Part shown: positions 48,297 through 57,149 of the stretch, piece by piece
Position numbering within the stretch: the stretch's first letter is position 1
Layout of the letters: each line of letters begins with the position of its first letter
Assembly: GCA_040902725.1 (NCBI GenBank)
Contig: JBBDWU010000009.1
Span: 62,001 to 126,000, forward strand
Origin: JACVRU01 sp040902725
Lineage (GTDB): Bacteria > Actinomycetota > Thermoleophilia > Gaiellales > Gaiellaceae
Direction of reading: 5' to 3'
Length of the DNA stretch: 64,000 nucleotides
The notes under the pieces: generated by a model
Databases searched by the model: none
Told to the model about the DNA's origin: nothing
The model's input: the letters and a program-made list of their open reading frames with translations, nothing else
Program-made: the position numbers and the translations under genes

Positions 48297-48809
48297 ATGC
48301 GCGCCCTGGCCGTGATCCTCCTCGCACTCGTCGCGGCCGGGAGCGCGGAGGCGCACGAAGTCGGCCAGTTCCACCAGGGCTTCGTCTCCACCGTTTCGGG
48401 GGTGGAGCCGCCGCTCCCCGGCCTGCTCGTGGACATCTACAACGGGCACGAGCTCCTCACCGTCCGCAACTTCACGCAGAAGACCGTGCGTTTCCCCGGG
48501 GCCGACATCGTGTTGACGCCCGGGCTCGCCGCATCCTGGCGCGAACCGCAGATCGCGCCGGCCGGGCCGCCGCAGCGAGAGGGCCTCGTCCGCCGGTGGC
48601 GCATCCCCGGCACGGCCGACGGAGAGCCGTTCGCGATCGTCGGCTTCCTCGGCTACAGCGGGCCTTTGCCCCCCGACGAGGGCCTGCCCGCCTGGGTGAT
48701 TGTCCTCGCGGGAGCCGCGGGCGCCCTCGGGCTCGGCGCCGCCCTCGCCCTCCCGCTGCTGAGGCGGAAGGGCGAGGACGGAGCTCCGACGTCGGCTACG
48801 GAGCCGTGA
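48297..48809 (+). CDS. Exported membrane-anchored protein of unknown function
   Basis: A 170-residue protein with signal peptide MRALAVILLALVAAGSAEA, an extracellular beta-rich part (QFHQGFVSTVSGVEPPLPGL, LLTVRNFTQKTVRFPGAD) and a C-terminal transmembrane helix (VIVLAGAAGALGLGAALALP) with a basic anchor RRKG. Type I topology resembles copper/YcnI-like or other surface proteins, but no family is assigned. ATG 48297 has GGGGG 3-7 nt upstream; ATG 48288 is an alternative. It ends overlapping the convergent 5'-nucleotidase gene. Confidence 0.7.
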   Translation: MRALAVILLALVAAGSAEAHEVGQFHQGFVSTVSGVEPPLPGLLVDIYNGHELLTVRNFTQKTVRFPGADIVLTPGLAASWREPQIAPAGPPQREGLVRRWRIPGTADGEPFAIVGFLGYSGPLPPDEGLPAWVIVLAGAAGALGLGAALALPLLRRKGEDGAPTSATEP

Positions 48810-50508
48810 TCGCCGGGCAATTCGGCGCCGTGGCGCCGTTCGAGTCGGCGCAGACGATCCGGCCCTGGATCGAGGGGCTGATCGGCGAGCCCGCTGCGAT
48901 GTAGTTCGCGACGTCCGTGTCGAGCGTCACCCCGAGCGACGAGAAGCGGCCAAGGAAGTTCGGATAGCCGTCCCCCCCGATGGCGGTGAAGTCGTTCGTC
49001 GCCAGCGAGTACGTCGCCGTCGGGCTGATCGCCGGCCCCGCGCAGCTTCCGCCCGGAGCCTGCTCGACGATCGACGTCACGCGGCTTCCCACGGCCGACG
49101 CGATGTCGTAGGTGAAGCACAGGCCCGACACCTGGGCGAACCGGCCGTTCGCGCTCGGCATCGAGCTGACGCCGTGCTCCAGCATCGACTTCAGCTCCGC
49201 TCCGGTGAGGTCGAGCGTGACGGAGAAGTTCCCGAACGGAAGCACGCCCAGCACCGAACCGCGCGTGATCGGGAACGGCGGCGTCGGTCCCGCCGCCGGG
49301 CAGAACCCGGCGGTGCCCGCGCCGGGGCACGTCAGATCGGCGCGGAGGCCGCCGGCGTTCGTCAACGCGAAGTCCGTGCCGTAGGTCGTGCGGATCGCGT
49401 CGGTGACGACGTTGCCGACGCGCGACTCGCAGAGGCGGCCGTCGGGGCGTCCGCAGGAGTCGGAGCGCGGAACGGCGACCGTCGCCTCGCCGATCACGGT
49501 GCCGAGAATCGGCGCCACGACGGCATTCAGCCCCGCGATGTACGCGCTGATCGCAGGATCCGGCGTGACTGCCGATACGAAGGCCGGGTGCTGGGTGGCC
49601 GAGGACGCGACCACTCCGTCCTTGCGGTCGACCGTGAGCTGGACCTTGGTGAACTGAGCGCCCTTGCTGAGGTTCTCGACCACCAGGATGCTCCCCTGGT
49701 GCACGGCGTTGTAGGAGAAGTTCGTGTGGTCGCCCACGATCACGTCGATCAGGTCGGGATCGACGGCGTTGGCGAAGTCGATGAGCTCGCCGTTCGGGGC
49801 CGGGCTCGTTCCCCGGATCCCCTTGTGCGTGAGAACGACCACGACGTCGGCTTCCTTCCGGACCTTCTTGGCTGCCTTGTTGGCGGCCTTGACAGAGTCC
49901 TCTATCTCGATCGTGCCGAGCGAGCCCGGCGCGACGAGCGTCGGCGCCTCCTCGTTCGTGATCCCGATCACCGCGATCTTGACGCCGCCGACCTTGTAGA
50001 TCTCGAGCTCGTCGACGTGCTTGAGGTTCCGCTTCAGATGGCGGAGGTTCGTGGAAACGAAGTCGAACTCGGCCAAGTCGATCTGCGACTGGAGATGGTC
50101 GATCCCGCGGTCGAAGTTGTGGTTGCCGAAGGTGTCGGCCGTGACGCCCATCATGTTCATCGCGACAACCGCGGGCGCGTCTTCGAAGAAGCTCGAGATC
50201 GGCGGTGTCGCGCCCCACGAGTCACCAGCCATGAAGACGAGCGTGTTCGGGTTGGTCGCCCGCGCCTGGTCGAGGTACGCCTTCAGCACGGCCGCGCCCC
50301 CACCCGGCTGGTTGCCGGAGGCGACGAAGTCGATGTCGGCGAGCGGCACGAGCTGGCCGTGCCAGTCCGAGATCGTCACGAGCTGGATCTCCACCGTGTC
50401 CGGCTTCTTGGCCGCGCCGCCCGCGGCGTCGGGCCGCGCTGCCGCCGAGCCTGACAGCGCGAGCAGCCCCGCGAGCAGGGGTGCGAAAGCGATTGCGATC
50501 TTCCTCAT
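48796..50508 (-). CDS. Secreted 5'-nucleotidase / UshA-family phosphoesterase
   Basis: A 570-residue exported hydrolase. Signal peptide (FAPLLAGLLALSGSAAA), then the metallophosphatase domain with TISDWHGQL, FMAGDSWGATPP, FGNHNFDRG (catalytic NHD/E type) and VVVLTHKGI, GDHTNFS. The 5'-nucleotidase C-terminal substrate domain is at about 325-560 (ESRVGNVVTDAIR, NAGGLRADL, GVLPFGNFSVTL, NDFTAIGGDGYPNF). It releases phosphate and nucleosides from nucleotides. It lies 28 nt after the secreted nuclease gene and should be co-transcribed. Confidence 0.92.
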   Translation of the reverse strand: MRKIAIAFAPLLAGLLALSGSAAARPDAAGGAAKKPDTVEIQLVTISDWHGQLVPLADIDFVASGNQPGGGAAVLKAYLDQARATNPNTLVFMAGDSWGATPPISSFFEDAPAVVAMNMMGVTADTFGNHNFDRGIDHLQSQIDLAEFDFVSTNLRHLKRNLKHVDELEIYKVGGVKIAVIGITNEEAPTLVAPGSLGTIEIEDSVKAANKAAKKVRKEADVVVVLTHKGIRGTSPAPNGELIDFANAVDPDLIDVIVGDHTNFSYNAVHQGSILVVENLSKGAQFTKVQLTVDRKDGVVASSATQHPAFVSAVTPDPAISAYIAGLNAVVAPILGTVIGEATVAVPRSDSCGRPDGRLCESRVGNVVTDAIRTTYGTDFALTNAGGLRADLTCPGAGTAGFCPAAGPTPPFPITRGSVLGVLPFGNFSVTLDLTGAELKSMLEHGVSSMPSANGRFAQVSGLCFTYDIASAVGSRVTSIVEQAPGGSCAGPAISPTATYSLATNDFTAIGGDGYPNFLGRFSSLGVTLDTDVANYIAAGSPISPSIQGRIVCADSNGATAPNCPAITAP

Positions 50509-50536
50509 CTGTCCCGTTCCTCCCTCTCCCTGATGG

Positions 50537-53500
50537 TTAGAGCACCTCGGCGAGCGAGATCAGCGTCGCCGCTTCCTCGTCCGTGAACGCGCCCTTCTTG
50601 TTCCTCTCGACTTCCTTGACGTACTTGTCGAGCTCGTGCTGCTCCTTCTTTGGCTTGCCGCGCTCGCCGGCCCGCTCGGCCTTCTCGAGCCGGTCGCAGA
50701 GCTTCTCCGCGACCTTCTCGTTGGACGAGTACTCCCGCGTGAGGCGGCAGAGGTCGGCGAACGACGTGTGCAGCGCCAGGCCGATCAACACCGGGTCGTG
50801 GTCGGAGGAGCGGAAGGCGTTCGGCTCGTAGACCGCCTCCTGCTCTGCCGGCTTGAACGACGTGTCGTAGTCGAGCAGGTCGGGCTCGTCGGCGTTGATG
50901 TGCCACTCCGTGACGCCCGTGACCTGCGGCGTCAGGGTCGCGTTCGACAGGGCATGGTCGAGGTAACCGGCCATGCCGTCGAAGACGAACGAGTGGGCGA
51001 ACGCGCCCATGAACTGCGCCACGAGGTTCGTGTAGTCGTCCGCGCTGCCGGCCGTGTCGTCCGGGCCTGCCTTGACGGCGTCGATCGGATCCTCCATCGC
51101 GTAGGCGTTCAGGTCCCCCGTGATGAGGAAGTCCGGATCGCCGCTGCCGGTCGGGTCGCTCGCCGCCCAGTCGACGAGCGCCTGCGTTGCCTGAGTCCGG
51201 GTCTGGTTGCAGTTGCCCTGCCCGTCGCCCGTGTCGGGGTCGACGAAGTGGCCGTCGGCGCCGTCGCAGGCGCTGCCCTTCGACTTCAGGTGGTTGACGA
51301 TGACGGTGAACCGTGCGCCGGTCGCCACCTCCTCGAAGGTCTGCGCGAGGGCGGGCCGGCTGCGCGCCTCGATGAAGCGCGGGTCGTCGGCGCTGGTGAG
51401 GATCTCCCAGCTACCGACGGGCGTCACGCTGGCCGGCTTGTAGATCAGGCCGACCTTGATCGTGTCCGGCCCGATCACGCCCGTGTTCACGTACGAGTAC
51501 GTGCCGGGCCCGAGCATCGCGTTCAGCCCCGCGACGATGTCGGCCTGCGGGTCGACGCCGGACGTGTTCTCGAGCTCGTTGAGCCCGACGACGTCGCCGT
51601 CAAGGCCGGCGAGCGCCGCGAGCAGCTTGTCGCGCTGCCGCGTGAACTCGGTCGGCTGGTCGGCGTCGGCGCCGCGGCACTCGACGTTCTGGAGCGGCCC
51701 GCACTTGTTGTCGAGCGGATCGCCCGTCGGGTAGTCGAGCGTCAGGAAGTAGTTCAGCGTGTTGAACGCGGCCACCTTCAGCCGCCCGCCCACCGAGGAC
51801 GGGGCAGCCGGGCGCGGGTTCGTCGCCGTGTAGCCCGCCGGCCCGGTCGGCTGAATCCGGTAGAGGCCGAAGTCGAAGCCGAGCACGCCGAGGGCGTTGT
51901 CGACCTGGTCGCTGCCGCGGAAGCGGTTCGCGAGCGAGAAGAAGCCGCCGTCGGGATGGCGGACCAAGACCGGGTTCTGGATCCCCAGGCCGTCGTCGAG
52001 CGTGATCCGGCGGAGCTGGTTGGCCAGCAGCCGATCCTGAGCAGGAGCGCCGGGCTCCTCGAGCAGGGTCGGCGAGAACGGCCGCGACTCGCCGGGCAAC
52101 GGCAGGGCGAGCACCATCTCGCCGAACCGCTCGTAGTTGAAGTACTCCGCGATGACGAGCGACTGCGGGAAGCGGACGAGCATCCCCTCGTACTGCTCGG
52201 GGGCCGTCATCGAGGCGAACGGCATCGTGACGTCGGTGGGGGCGACGCTGCCCGTGCCGCAGGCGGCGACGTTGGCCGCCGGTACCGGCGACGAGTTGCT
52301 GTTGGTCCCGTTGAGCGCCGTCTGGCCGTTCCGCTCCCGGGCGAAGCCGGTCACGCGAACCTGCTGGCCGGGGCTCACGAGGTTCGAGCTGCCCGTGAAG
52401 ACGAAGATGCCGTCGGAGGTGGCGCTGTTGCCGTCGCCGGCGGCGTCCTGGAGGTAGAAGCCCTGCATGCCCGTGCTGCCTTCGAAGTCCCCGACGACGA
52501 TGCCCTCGGTCGTCACGTTGCCGGTGATGGACGCGTTCGGGCCGCTGCCCTGGATCTGGTAGATCGGCGTGTAGGAGGAGCCGCAGAGGACGTCGTCGTT
52601 GAGGATCGTTCCGGTGCCCTGGAAGTCGCCGACGACGGCGCCCGCCACGTTCGTGACGTTCACGAAAAAGTGCTCGTCGGGCTCCAGAACGGTGTCCCCG
52701 TGGACCTGAACGAAGTAGGTGAAGCTGGTGCCGCCCTCGGGGATCGTGGCGCCGGTCTGGGCGCCGCCGATGTAGTCGATCCCGGCGGTCGTCGCCGTCC
52801 CGTCTGCACTTGCGAGGTCGAAGCTGACGCCGCTAGCGCCCGCCGGGGCCGAGAGATTGACGGTGAAGGTGAAGTTCGACGTGCCGGCGTTGCCCTCCGG
52901 TGCGCTGACGTCCGTGATGGACAGCGTCCGCGCTGTCGGGCAGGTGGCGAACGGCGTGGCGGTGTTCCTGGGCGCCGGCGCCCCGACCGTGAAGTCGGCC
53001 GCATTGTTGTCGGTGTCGACGCAGCCGTTCGTGTTCCGCAGGGCCGCGGTCGTGTTGGAGAGCGCCGGAGTCGCCGTGCCCTCGAAGAAGTTCGCCGTCC
53101 CGTACCCGACGAGGTCGACGATCTGCGCGAGGTCGGCCGCCGAGCAGGGCTGGCCGACGCTGCCGTTGCAGGCGAGGCCAGAGGTGGTGTTGGCGAGAAC
53201 GACCTTGCCGCCGGTCGCGCTCATGTTGACGCTGCCGATGGCGTCAGGTGTCGGCAGAGATGCGCCGGTGGTGCCGCCCGACTGCCGCACGAGGTAGTAC
53301 TGGCCCGGCGCAAGCGTGCCCGAGAGGGCCGTGACCGGGTTCGATGCGAAGTTGCCGGTCCCCGTCGCGCTTGCGTACTGCACCGAGTAACCGCCGAGCG
53401 AGACGGCTGTGGCACCGCGATTGAAGATCTCGACGTAATCGTGCGTAAACGGGGCGCCGCTGTTGCCGCCGCCGCCGTAGACCTGGCTGATGACCAGGTT

Positions 53501-53593
53501 CGGGCTCGGAGCAGCCCCGATCGGTGTGACACCGCCAATGAGAAGGACGAACGCGCACAACGCGCCCAACGCCGCAAGACGACCAGCCCTCAC
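50537..53593 (-). CDS. Large secreted nuclease: lamin-tail, Calx-beta and endonuclease/exonuclease/phosphatase domains (ExeM/NucH-like)
   Basis: 1018 residues from GTG 53593, which follows a GGAGAGGAG ribosome site. Signal peptide (LAALGALCAFVLLIGGVTPIGAA), then a lamin-tail domain (LVISQVYGGGGNSGAPFTHDYVEI) to about residue 150, a Calx-beta domain (about 225-330, EPDEHFFVNVTN), a bacterial OB-like middle, and the EEP nuclease (about 620-950: AAFNTLNYF, GLNELENTSG, IVNHLKSKGSAC, LITGDLNAY, SSDHDPV). The C-terminal 70 residues are charged and helical. Role: extracellular DNA degradation for phosphate and nucleosides together with the next gene. Confidence 0.9.
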   Translation of the reverse strand: MRAGRLAALGALCAFVLLIGGVTPIGAAPSPNLVISQVYGGGGNSGAPFTHDYVEIFNRGATAVSLGGYSVQYASATGTGNFASNPVTALSGTLAPGQYYLVRQSGGTTGASLPTPDAIGSVNMSATGGKVVLANTTSGLACNGSVGQPCSAADLAQIVDLVGYGTANFFEGTATPALSNTTAALRNTNGCVDTDNNAADFTVGAPAPRNTATPFATCPTARTLSITDVSAPEGNAGTSNFTFTVNLSAPAGASGVSFDLASADGTATTAGIDYIGGAQTGATIPEGGTSFTYFVQVHGDTVLEPDEHFFVNVTNVAGAVVGDFQGTGTILNDDVLCGSSYTPIYQIQGSGPNASITGNVTTEGIVVGDFEGSTGMQGFYLQDAAGDGNSATSDGIFVFTGSSNLVSPGQQVRVTGFARERNGQTALNGTNSNSSPVPAANVAACGTGSVAPTDVTMPFASMTAPEQYEGMLVRFPQSLVIAEYFNYERFGEMVLALPLPGESRPFSPTLLEEPGAPAQDRLLANQLRRITLDDGLGIQNPVLVRHPDGGFFSLANRFRGSDQVDNALGVLGFDFGLYRIQPTGPAGYTATNPRPAAPSSVGGRLKVAAFNTLNYFLTLDYPTGDPLDNKCGPLQNVECRGADADQPTEFTRQRDKLLAALAGLDGDVVGLNELENTSGVDPQADIVAGLNAMLGPGTYSYVNTGVIGPDTIKVGLIYKPASVTPVGSWEILTSADDPRFIEARSRPALAQTFEEVATGARFTVIVNHLKSKGSACDGADGHFVDPDTGDGQGNCNQTRTQATQALVDWAASDPTGSGDPDFLITGDLNAYAMEDPIDAVKAGPDDTAGSADDYTNLVAQFMGAFAHSFVFDGMAGYLDHALSNATLTPQVTGVTEWHINADEPDLLDYDTSFKPAEQEAVYEPNAFRSSDHDPVLIGLALHTSFADLCRLTREYSSNEKVAEKLCDRLEKAERAGERGKPKKEQHELDKYVKEVERNKKGAFTDEEAATLISLAEVL

Positions 53594-53680
53594 CCGGTTC
53601 TCCTCTCCCCTCGAACTGTGTACGACCACCCTCATCCTGTACGAGGGCGGCCGGATTTTCAAGACAAGCTAGCCGGACTC

Positions 53681-56227
53681 TTACGACTTCGCTTCCGCCC
53701 AGTCGTCGCCGACGCCGACGTCGACCGCCAGCGGCGGATCGAGCGGGTAGGCGCCGCACAGCTCCTCGCGCACCAGCTCGCGTACCGCGGAGAGCTCCAC
53801 CTCGGGAACCTCGAGCAGCAGCTCGTCGTGCACCTGGAGCACGAGCCGGGCGGCCCGGCCCTCGTCCCGCAGGCGCCGGTGGATCGCCACCATCGCCACC
53901 TTGATGATGTCCGCGTTCGACCCCTGCATCACGAAGTTGACCGCGATCCGCTCGCCGAGCCCGCGCGTCTGCCGGTTGGAGGCGCGGATCTCGGGCACGG
54001 GCCGGCGGCGGCCGAGCAGGCTCGTGACGTAGCCGTCCTGGGTCGCCTGCTCGATCGTCCGCTGGATGAAGTCCTGCACGTGCGGGAAGCGGGCGAGGTA
54101 GGCGTCGATGTACTCCTGCGCCTCCTCGCGCGGGATCTCCAGGTTCTCGGAGAGGCCGAAGGCCGAGATCCCGTAGACGATCCCGAAGTTGATCATCTTC
54201 GCGACGGAACGGTCGTGCTTGGTCAGCGCCGCCGGGTCCTTGCCCAGCACCTCCGCCGCGGTCGCCGTGTGGATGTCGTCGCCGCGCTCGAACGCCTCCC
54301 GCAGCTTCGGCTCTCCCGAGACGTGGGCGAGGATGCGCAGCTCGATCTGGGAGTAGTCGGCCGAGAGCAGGCGCATCCCCGGCTCGGCAACGAAGGCGGA
54401 GCGGATCTCGCGGCCGAGCTCGGTGCGGATCGGGATCGCCTGGAGGTTCGGGTTCGAGGTGGAGAGGCGACCGGTCGCCGCGACGGTCTGGTTGATCGTC
54501 GTGTGCAGGCGGCCGTCGTCGCCGAGCAGGTCCGGAAGCGGGCCTAGGTACGTGTTCAGGAGCTTCGTGTACTCCCGCCACTCCTCCACCACCTCGACGA
54601 TCGGGTGCTCGTGGCGGATCGTGCGCAGGACGCGCGTGTCGGTCGAGTAGCCCGTCTTGCCCTTGCGGCCGGGCGTCAGCTCGAGCTGCTCGAAGAGGAC
54701 GCGCGCCAGTTGCTGCGTCGAGCCGATCATGAACTCCTCGCCGGCGAGCTCGTACGCCTTCGCCTCGAGCTCCTCGACGCGGTCGCGCAGCCGCGCGGTG
54801 ATCTCGCCCATACGGTAGGTGTCGATGCGCACGCCCGCGTCCTCCATCGCCGCGAGCACCTGCGTCAGGGGCAGCTCGATCTCCCGGTAAAGCCGCTCGC
54901 CTCCGCGCTCCTCGACGCGCTTGAGGAGCGGGCCGATCAGCCTGCGGGGCAGCTCGGCGCGGCGAACGAGCGCCGCCGTCTCCTCCTCGGTGGCCGGCTC
55001 GGGCACGAGGTCGATCCCGTGCTCGGCGGCGAGGTCGTCCAGCTCGTAGGTCGCGCGACCGGGATCGATCAGGTACGCGGCCAGCAGCGTGTCGTCGCGC
55101 GCCGTGACCCGCAGCGCCTTCGCGTCGTGGACGACGAGCTCTCCGTCAACCGAGGCTGGACGCGGAGCGACGACCACCTCGTCGCCGGCGGCGACCGCGC
55201 AGCGTCCGTCGTCGGCCGCGAAGCCCACGGGTCCCTTCAACGCCGGCAGCTCGCCCTCGCGCCAGGCAACGGCCACCCCTTCGACCTTCGGCCCGGCGGC
55301 AGGGAGCGCAGCGTCGATCTCGTCGACGCGGTTGATCAGGTTGCGGAACTCGAACCGGCGGAAGATCTCGCGTAGCTGGGAGCGGTCGGGCGGGTCGATG
55401 ACGACCGCGGCCGGGTCCCAGTCGAGCTCGAGGTCACGCCGCATCGTCGCCAGCTCCTTCGAGACCCGGGCCTGCTCTGCGTGCTCCCGCACGTTCTTGC
55501 CGCGCGCGGGCGAGAGCTCGTCCGCGTGCTCGACCACCTCCTCGAGCGACCCGTACTGCGCGATCAGCTGCCCGGCGGTCTTGTCCCCGATCCCGGGGAT
55601 GCCCGGGATGTTGTCCGAGGTGTCGCCCTTGAGCCCGATGAAGTCGGGGATCTGGTCGGGCCTGATGCCGTAGCGCGCCTCGACCCGCTCCGGCGTGTAG
55701 ACGTGGACGTCCGAGACCCCGCGCGGGGTCATCATCAGGCAGACGTTCTCCGTGCAGAGTTGGAACGCGTCGCGGTCGGTCGAGACGACGCATGTCTTGA
55801 CGCCCGCCTCGTCGGCCCGGGTGGCGAGCGTGGCGATCACGTCGTCCGCCTCCCAGCCCTCGAACTCGAGGTTGCGATAGCCGAACGCCTCGACGATCGG
55901 CCGGAGGTGCGGGAACTGCTCCCGCAGCAGGTCCGGCATCGGTCGCCGCTCGATCTTGTAGGTCTCGGCGAGCTCGACGCGGTGCACCGGACGCGTGTCC
56001 CACGCGACGGCCACGCCCCGCGGCCGGTAGTCCACGAGCAGCTTGAAGAGCATGTTCGTGAACCCGAGCAGCGCGTTCGTCGGGAAGCCCTCCGTGGTGG
56101 CGAGCTCCTCCGGCAGCGCGAAGAAGGCGCGGTAGGCGAGGTTGTTGCCGTCGACGAGGAAGAGCTCGCTTTCCCGGGCCGGCCCGTCGTCCAGCTGGAG
56201 CTCGGCACCGGTGAGCGTCTTCGGCAT
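53681..56227 (-). CDS. polA: DNA polymerase I with inactive proofreading domain
   Basis: Gap-filling polymerase of 848 residues. The 5' nuclease domain (1-290) is complete: LVDGNNLAYRAFFALP, GWEADDVIATLA, CVVSTDRDAFQL and GLKGDTSDNIPGIPGIGDKTA. The 3'-5' exonuclease region (about 320-440) lacks the DxE and later Asp motifs, so proofreading is absent, as in Taq. The polymerase domain has motif A LLSADYSQIELRILAH, motif B RSVAKMINFGIVYGISAFGL and motif C VLQVHDELLLEV. ATG 56227 is preceded by TAGCGT at 6 nt. Confidence 0.96.
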   Translation of the reverse strand: MPKTLTGAELQLDDGPARESELFLVDGNNLAYRAFFALPEELATTEGFPTNALLGFTNMLFKLLVDYRPRGVAVAWDTRPVHRVELAETYKIERRPMPDLLREQFPHLRPIVEAFGYRNLEFEGWEADDVIATLATRADEAGVKTCVVSTDRDAFQLCTENVCLMMTPRGVSDVHVYTPERVEARYGIRPDQIPDFIGLKGDTSDNIPGIPGIGDKTAGQLIAQYGSLEEVVEHADELSPARGKNVREHAEQARVSKELATMRRDLELDWDPAAVVIDPPDRSQLREIFRRFEFRNLINRVDEIDAALPAAGPKVEGVAVAWREGELPALKGPVGFAADDGRCAVAAGDEVVVAPRPASVDGELVVHDAKALRVTARDDTLLAAYLIDPGRATYELDDLAAEHGIDLVPEPATEEETAALVRRAELPRRLIGPLLKRVEERGGERLYREIELPLTQVLAAMEDAGVRIDTYRMGEITARLRDRVEELEAKAYELAGEEFMIGSTQQLARVLFEQLELTPGRKGKTGYSTDTRVLRTIRHEHPIVEVVEEWREYTKLLNTYLGPLPDLLGDDGRLHTTINQTVAATGRLSTSNPNLQAIPIRTELGREIRSAFVAEPGMRLLSADYSQIELRILAHVSGEPKLREAFERGDDIHTATAAEVLGKDPAALTKHDRSVAKMINFGIVYGISAFGLSENLEIPREEAQEYIDAYLARFPHVQDFIQRTIEQATQDGYVTSLLGRRRPVPEIRASNRQTRGLGERIAVNFVMQGSNADIIKVAMVAIHRRLRDEGRAARLVLQVHDELLLEVPEVELSAVRELVREELCGAYPLDPPLAVDVGVGDDWAEAKS

Positions 56228-56233
56228 GGCTCA

Positions 56234-56243
56234 ACGCTATCGT
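56234..56243. promoter_or_regulatory. Overlapping divergent -10 elements of polA and a GNAT gene
   Basis: Minus strand TAGCGT (56239-56234), 6 nt before polA ATG 56227. Plus strand TATCGT (56238-56243), 9 nt before ATG 56253. The two hexamers overlap by 2 nt, so the two promoters should compete. Confidence 0.5.
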
Positions 56244-56252
56244 CCGGCCGCG

Positions 56253-57149
56253 ATGCCGCGGTCCTTCTCCGACGACGATCTGGACGCGGCGGCGGCCTTC
56301 CTCGCCGGGCGCCACGCCCGGCACCGCGAGGCCGAGCCCCTGCTGCCCGCCGACATCGACTTTCGCGCGGAGGTGGAGGCCGCCTGGCGGTCCCCGGGCG
56401 CGTCCGGCGCCGTGTCCGAGAGCGGCTTCCTGCTCGGGGCGCCGCGCGAGGACCCGGTCTGGGGTCCGAACGTCTGGGTCGAGCTCGCGGGCCACGCGGT
56501 GGAGGAGCCCGAAGCGGTGCGCGACCTCTACGCCTTCGCCGCGCAGCGCTGGGTCGAAGAGGGGAACACGCGCCACTACGTCATCGTCCCGGCCGCGGAC
56601 ACGCAGCTTCTCGACGCCTGGTTCCGGCTCGGCTTCGGCCAGCAGCACGCGGTGGCCCTCCTCGAGGTCCCCGGCGAAGTCGCGTGGCCGGAGCGAGTCC
56701 GTCTGGCCCAGCCGCACGATGTGGACTCCCTGGTCGCGCTGGCGCCTCTTCTCGCCGACCACCAGGCGCTCGCACCGGTCTTCGGGCCGGGTCGCACCGA
56801 CTGGGACGAGGCGGGAATGCGCGGAAAGATCGTGGAAGACGTGGCCGCCGGCGACGTGCTCGTCGCCGCGGGGGACGGCTCACCGGTCGGATGCGTCTAC
56901 ATGGCGGAGGCGGAGCCGGGGTTGCACCGGCCGCGCTCGGCCTTCCTGGCCTGGGCCGCGATCGTGCCCGAGGCGAGGGGCACCGGCGTGGGGCTCGCGC
57001 TGATGCAGGCGAGCCTCGCCTGGGCGCGCTCGCGCGGCTACGACGTGATCGCGACCGACTGGCGGGTGACGAACCTGCTCTCCTCGCGCTTCTGGCCCCG
57101 GCGCGGCTTCCGGACGACATTTCTCAGGCTCTACCGCTCGATCCCGTGA
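56253..57149 (+). CDS. GNAT acetyltransferase, double-domain type
   Basis: A 298-residue protein of two GNAT-like halves. N-terminal half is diverged (FLAGRHARHREAEPLLPADI, WVELAGHAVEEPEAVRDLYA). The C-terminal half has the acetyl-CoA motif AAIVPEARGTGVGLALMQASLAWA and DWRVTNLLSSRFWPRRGFRTT. ATG 56253 is chosen because of the -10 at 9 nt and because ATG 56226 lies inside the polA start. Its stop overlaps the next gene by 4 nt. Substrate unknown. Confidence 0.82.
   Translation: MPRSFSDDDLDAAAAFLAGRHARHREAEPLLPADIDFRAEVEAAWRSPGASGAVSESGFLLGAPREDPVWGPNVWVELAGHAVEEPEAVRDLYAFAAQRWVEEGNTRHYVIVPAADTQLLDAWFRLGFGQQHAVALLEVPGEVAWPERVRLAQPHDVDSLVALAPLLADHQALAPVFGPGRTDWDEAGMRGKIVEDVAAGDVLVAAGDGSPVGCVYMAEAEPGLHRPRSAFLAWAAIVPEARGTGVGLALMQASLAWARSRGYDVIATDWRVTNLLSSRFWPRRGFRTTFLRLYRSIP

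Noticed and set aside
47000..48300. Long plus-strand open frame antisense to rpsA
   Set aside because: It is the mirror of an obvious ribosomal gene in GC-rich DNA, with composition typical of a shadow frame (Asp/Leu/Val/Arg-rich).
50636..54547. Plus-strand open frame of about 1300 codons antisense to the nuclease and polA genes
   Set aside because: Low-complexity Arg/Asp/Val/Gly content and full overlap with two well-recognised genes mark it as an antisense shadow.
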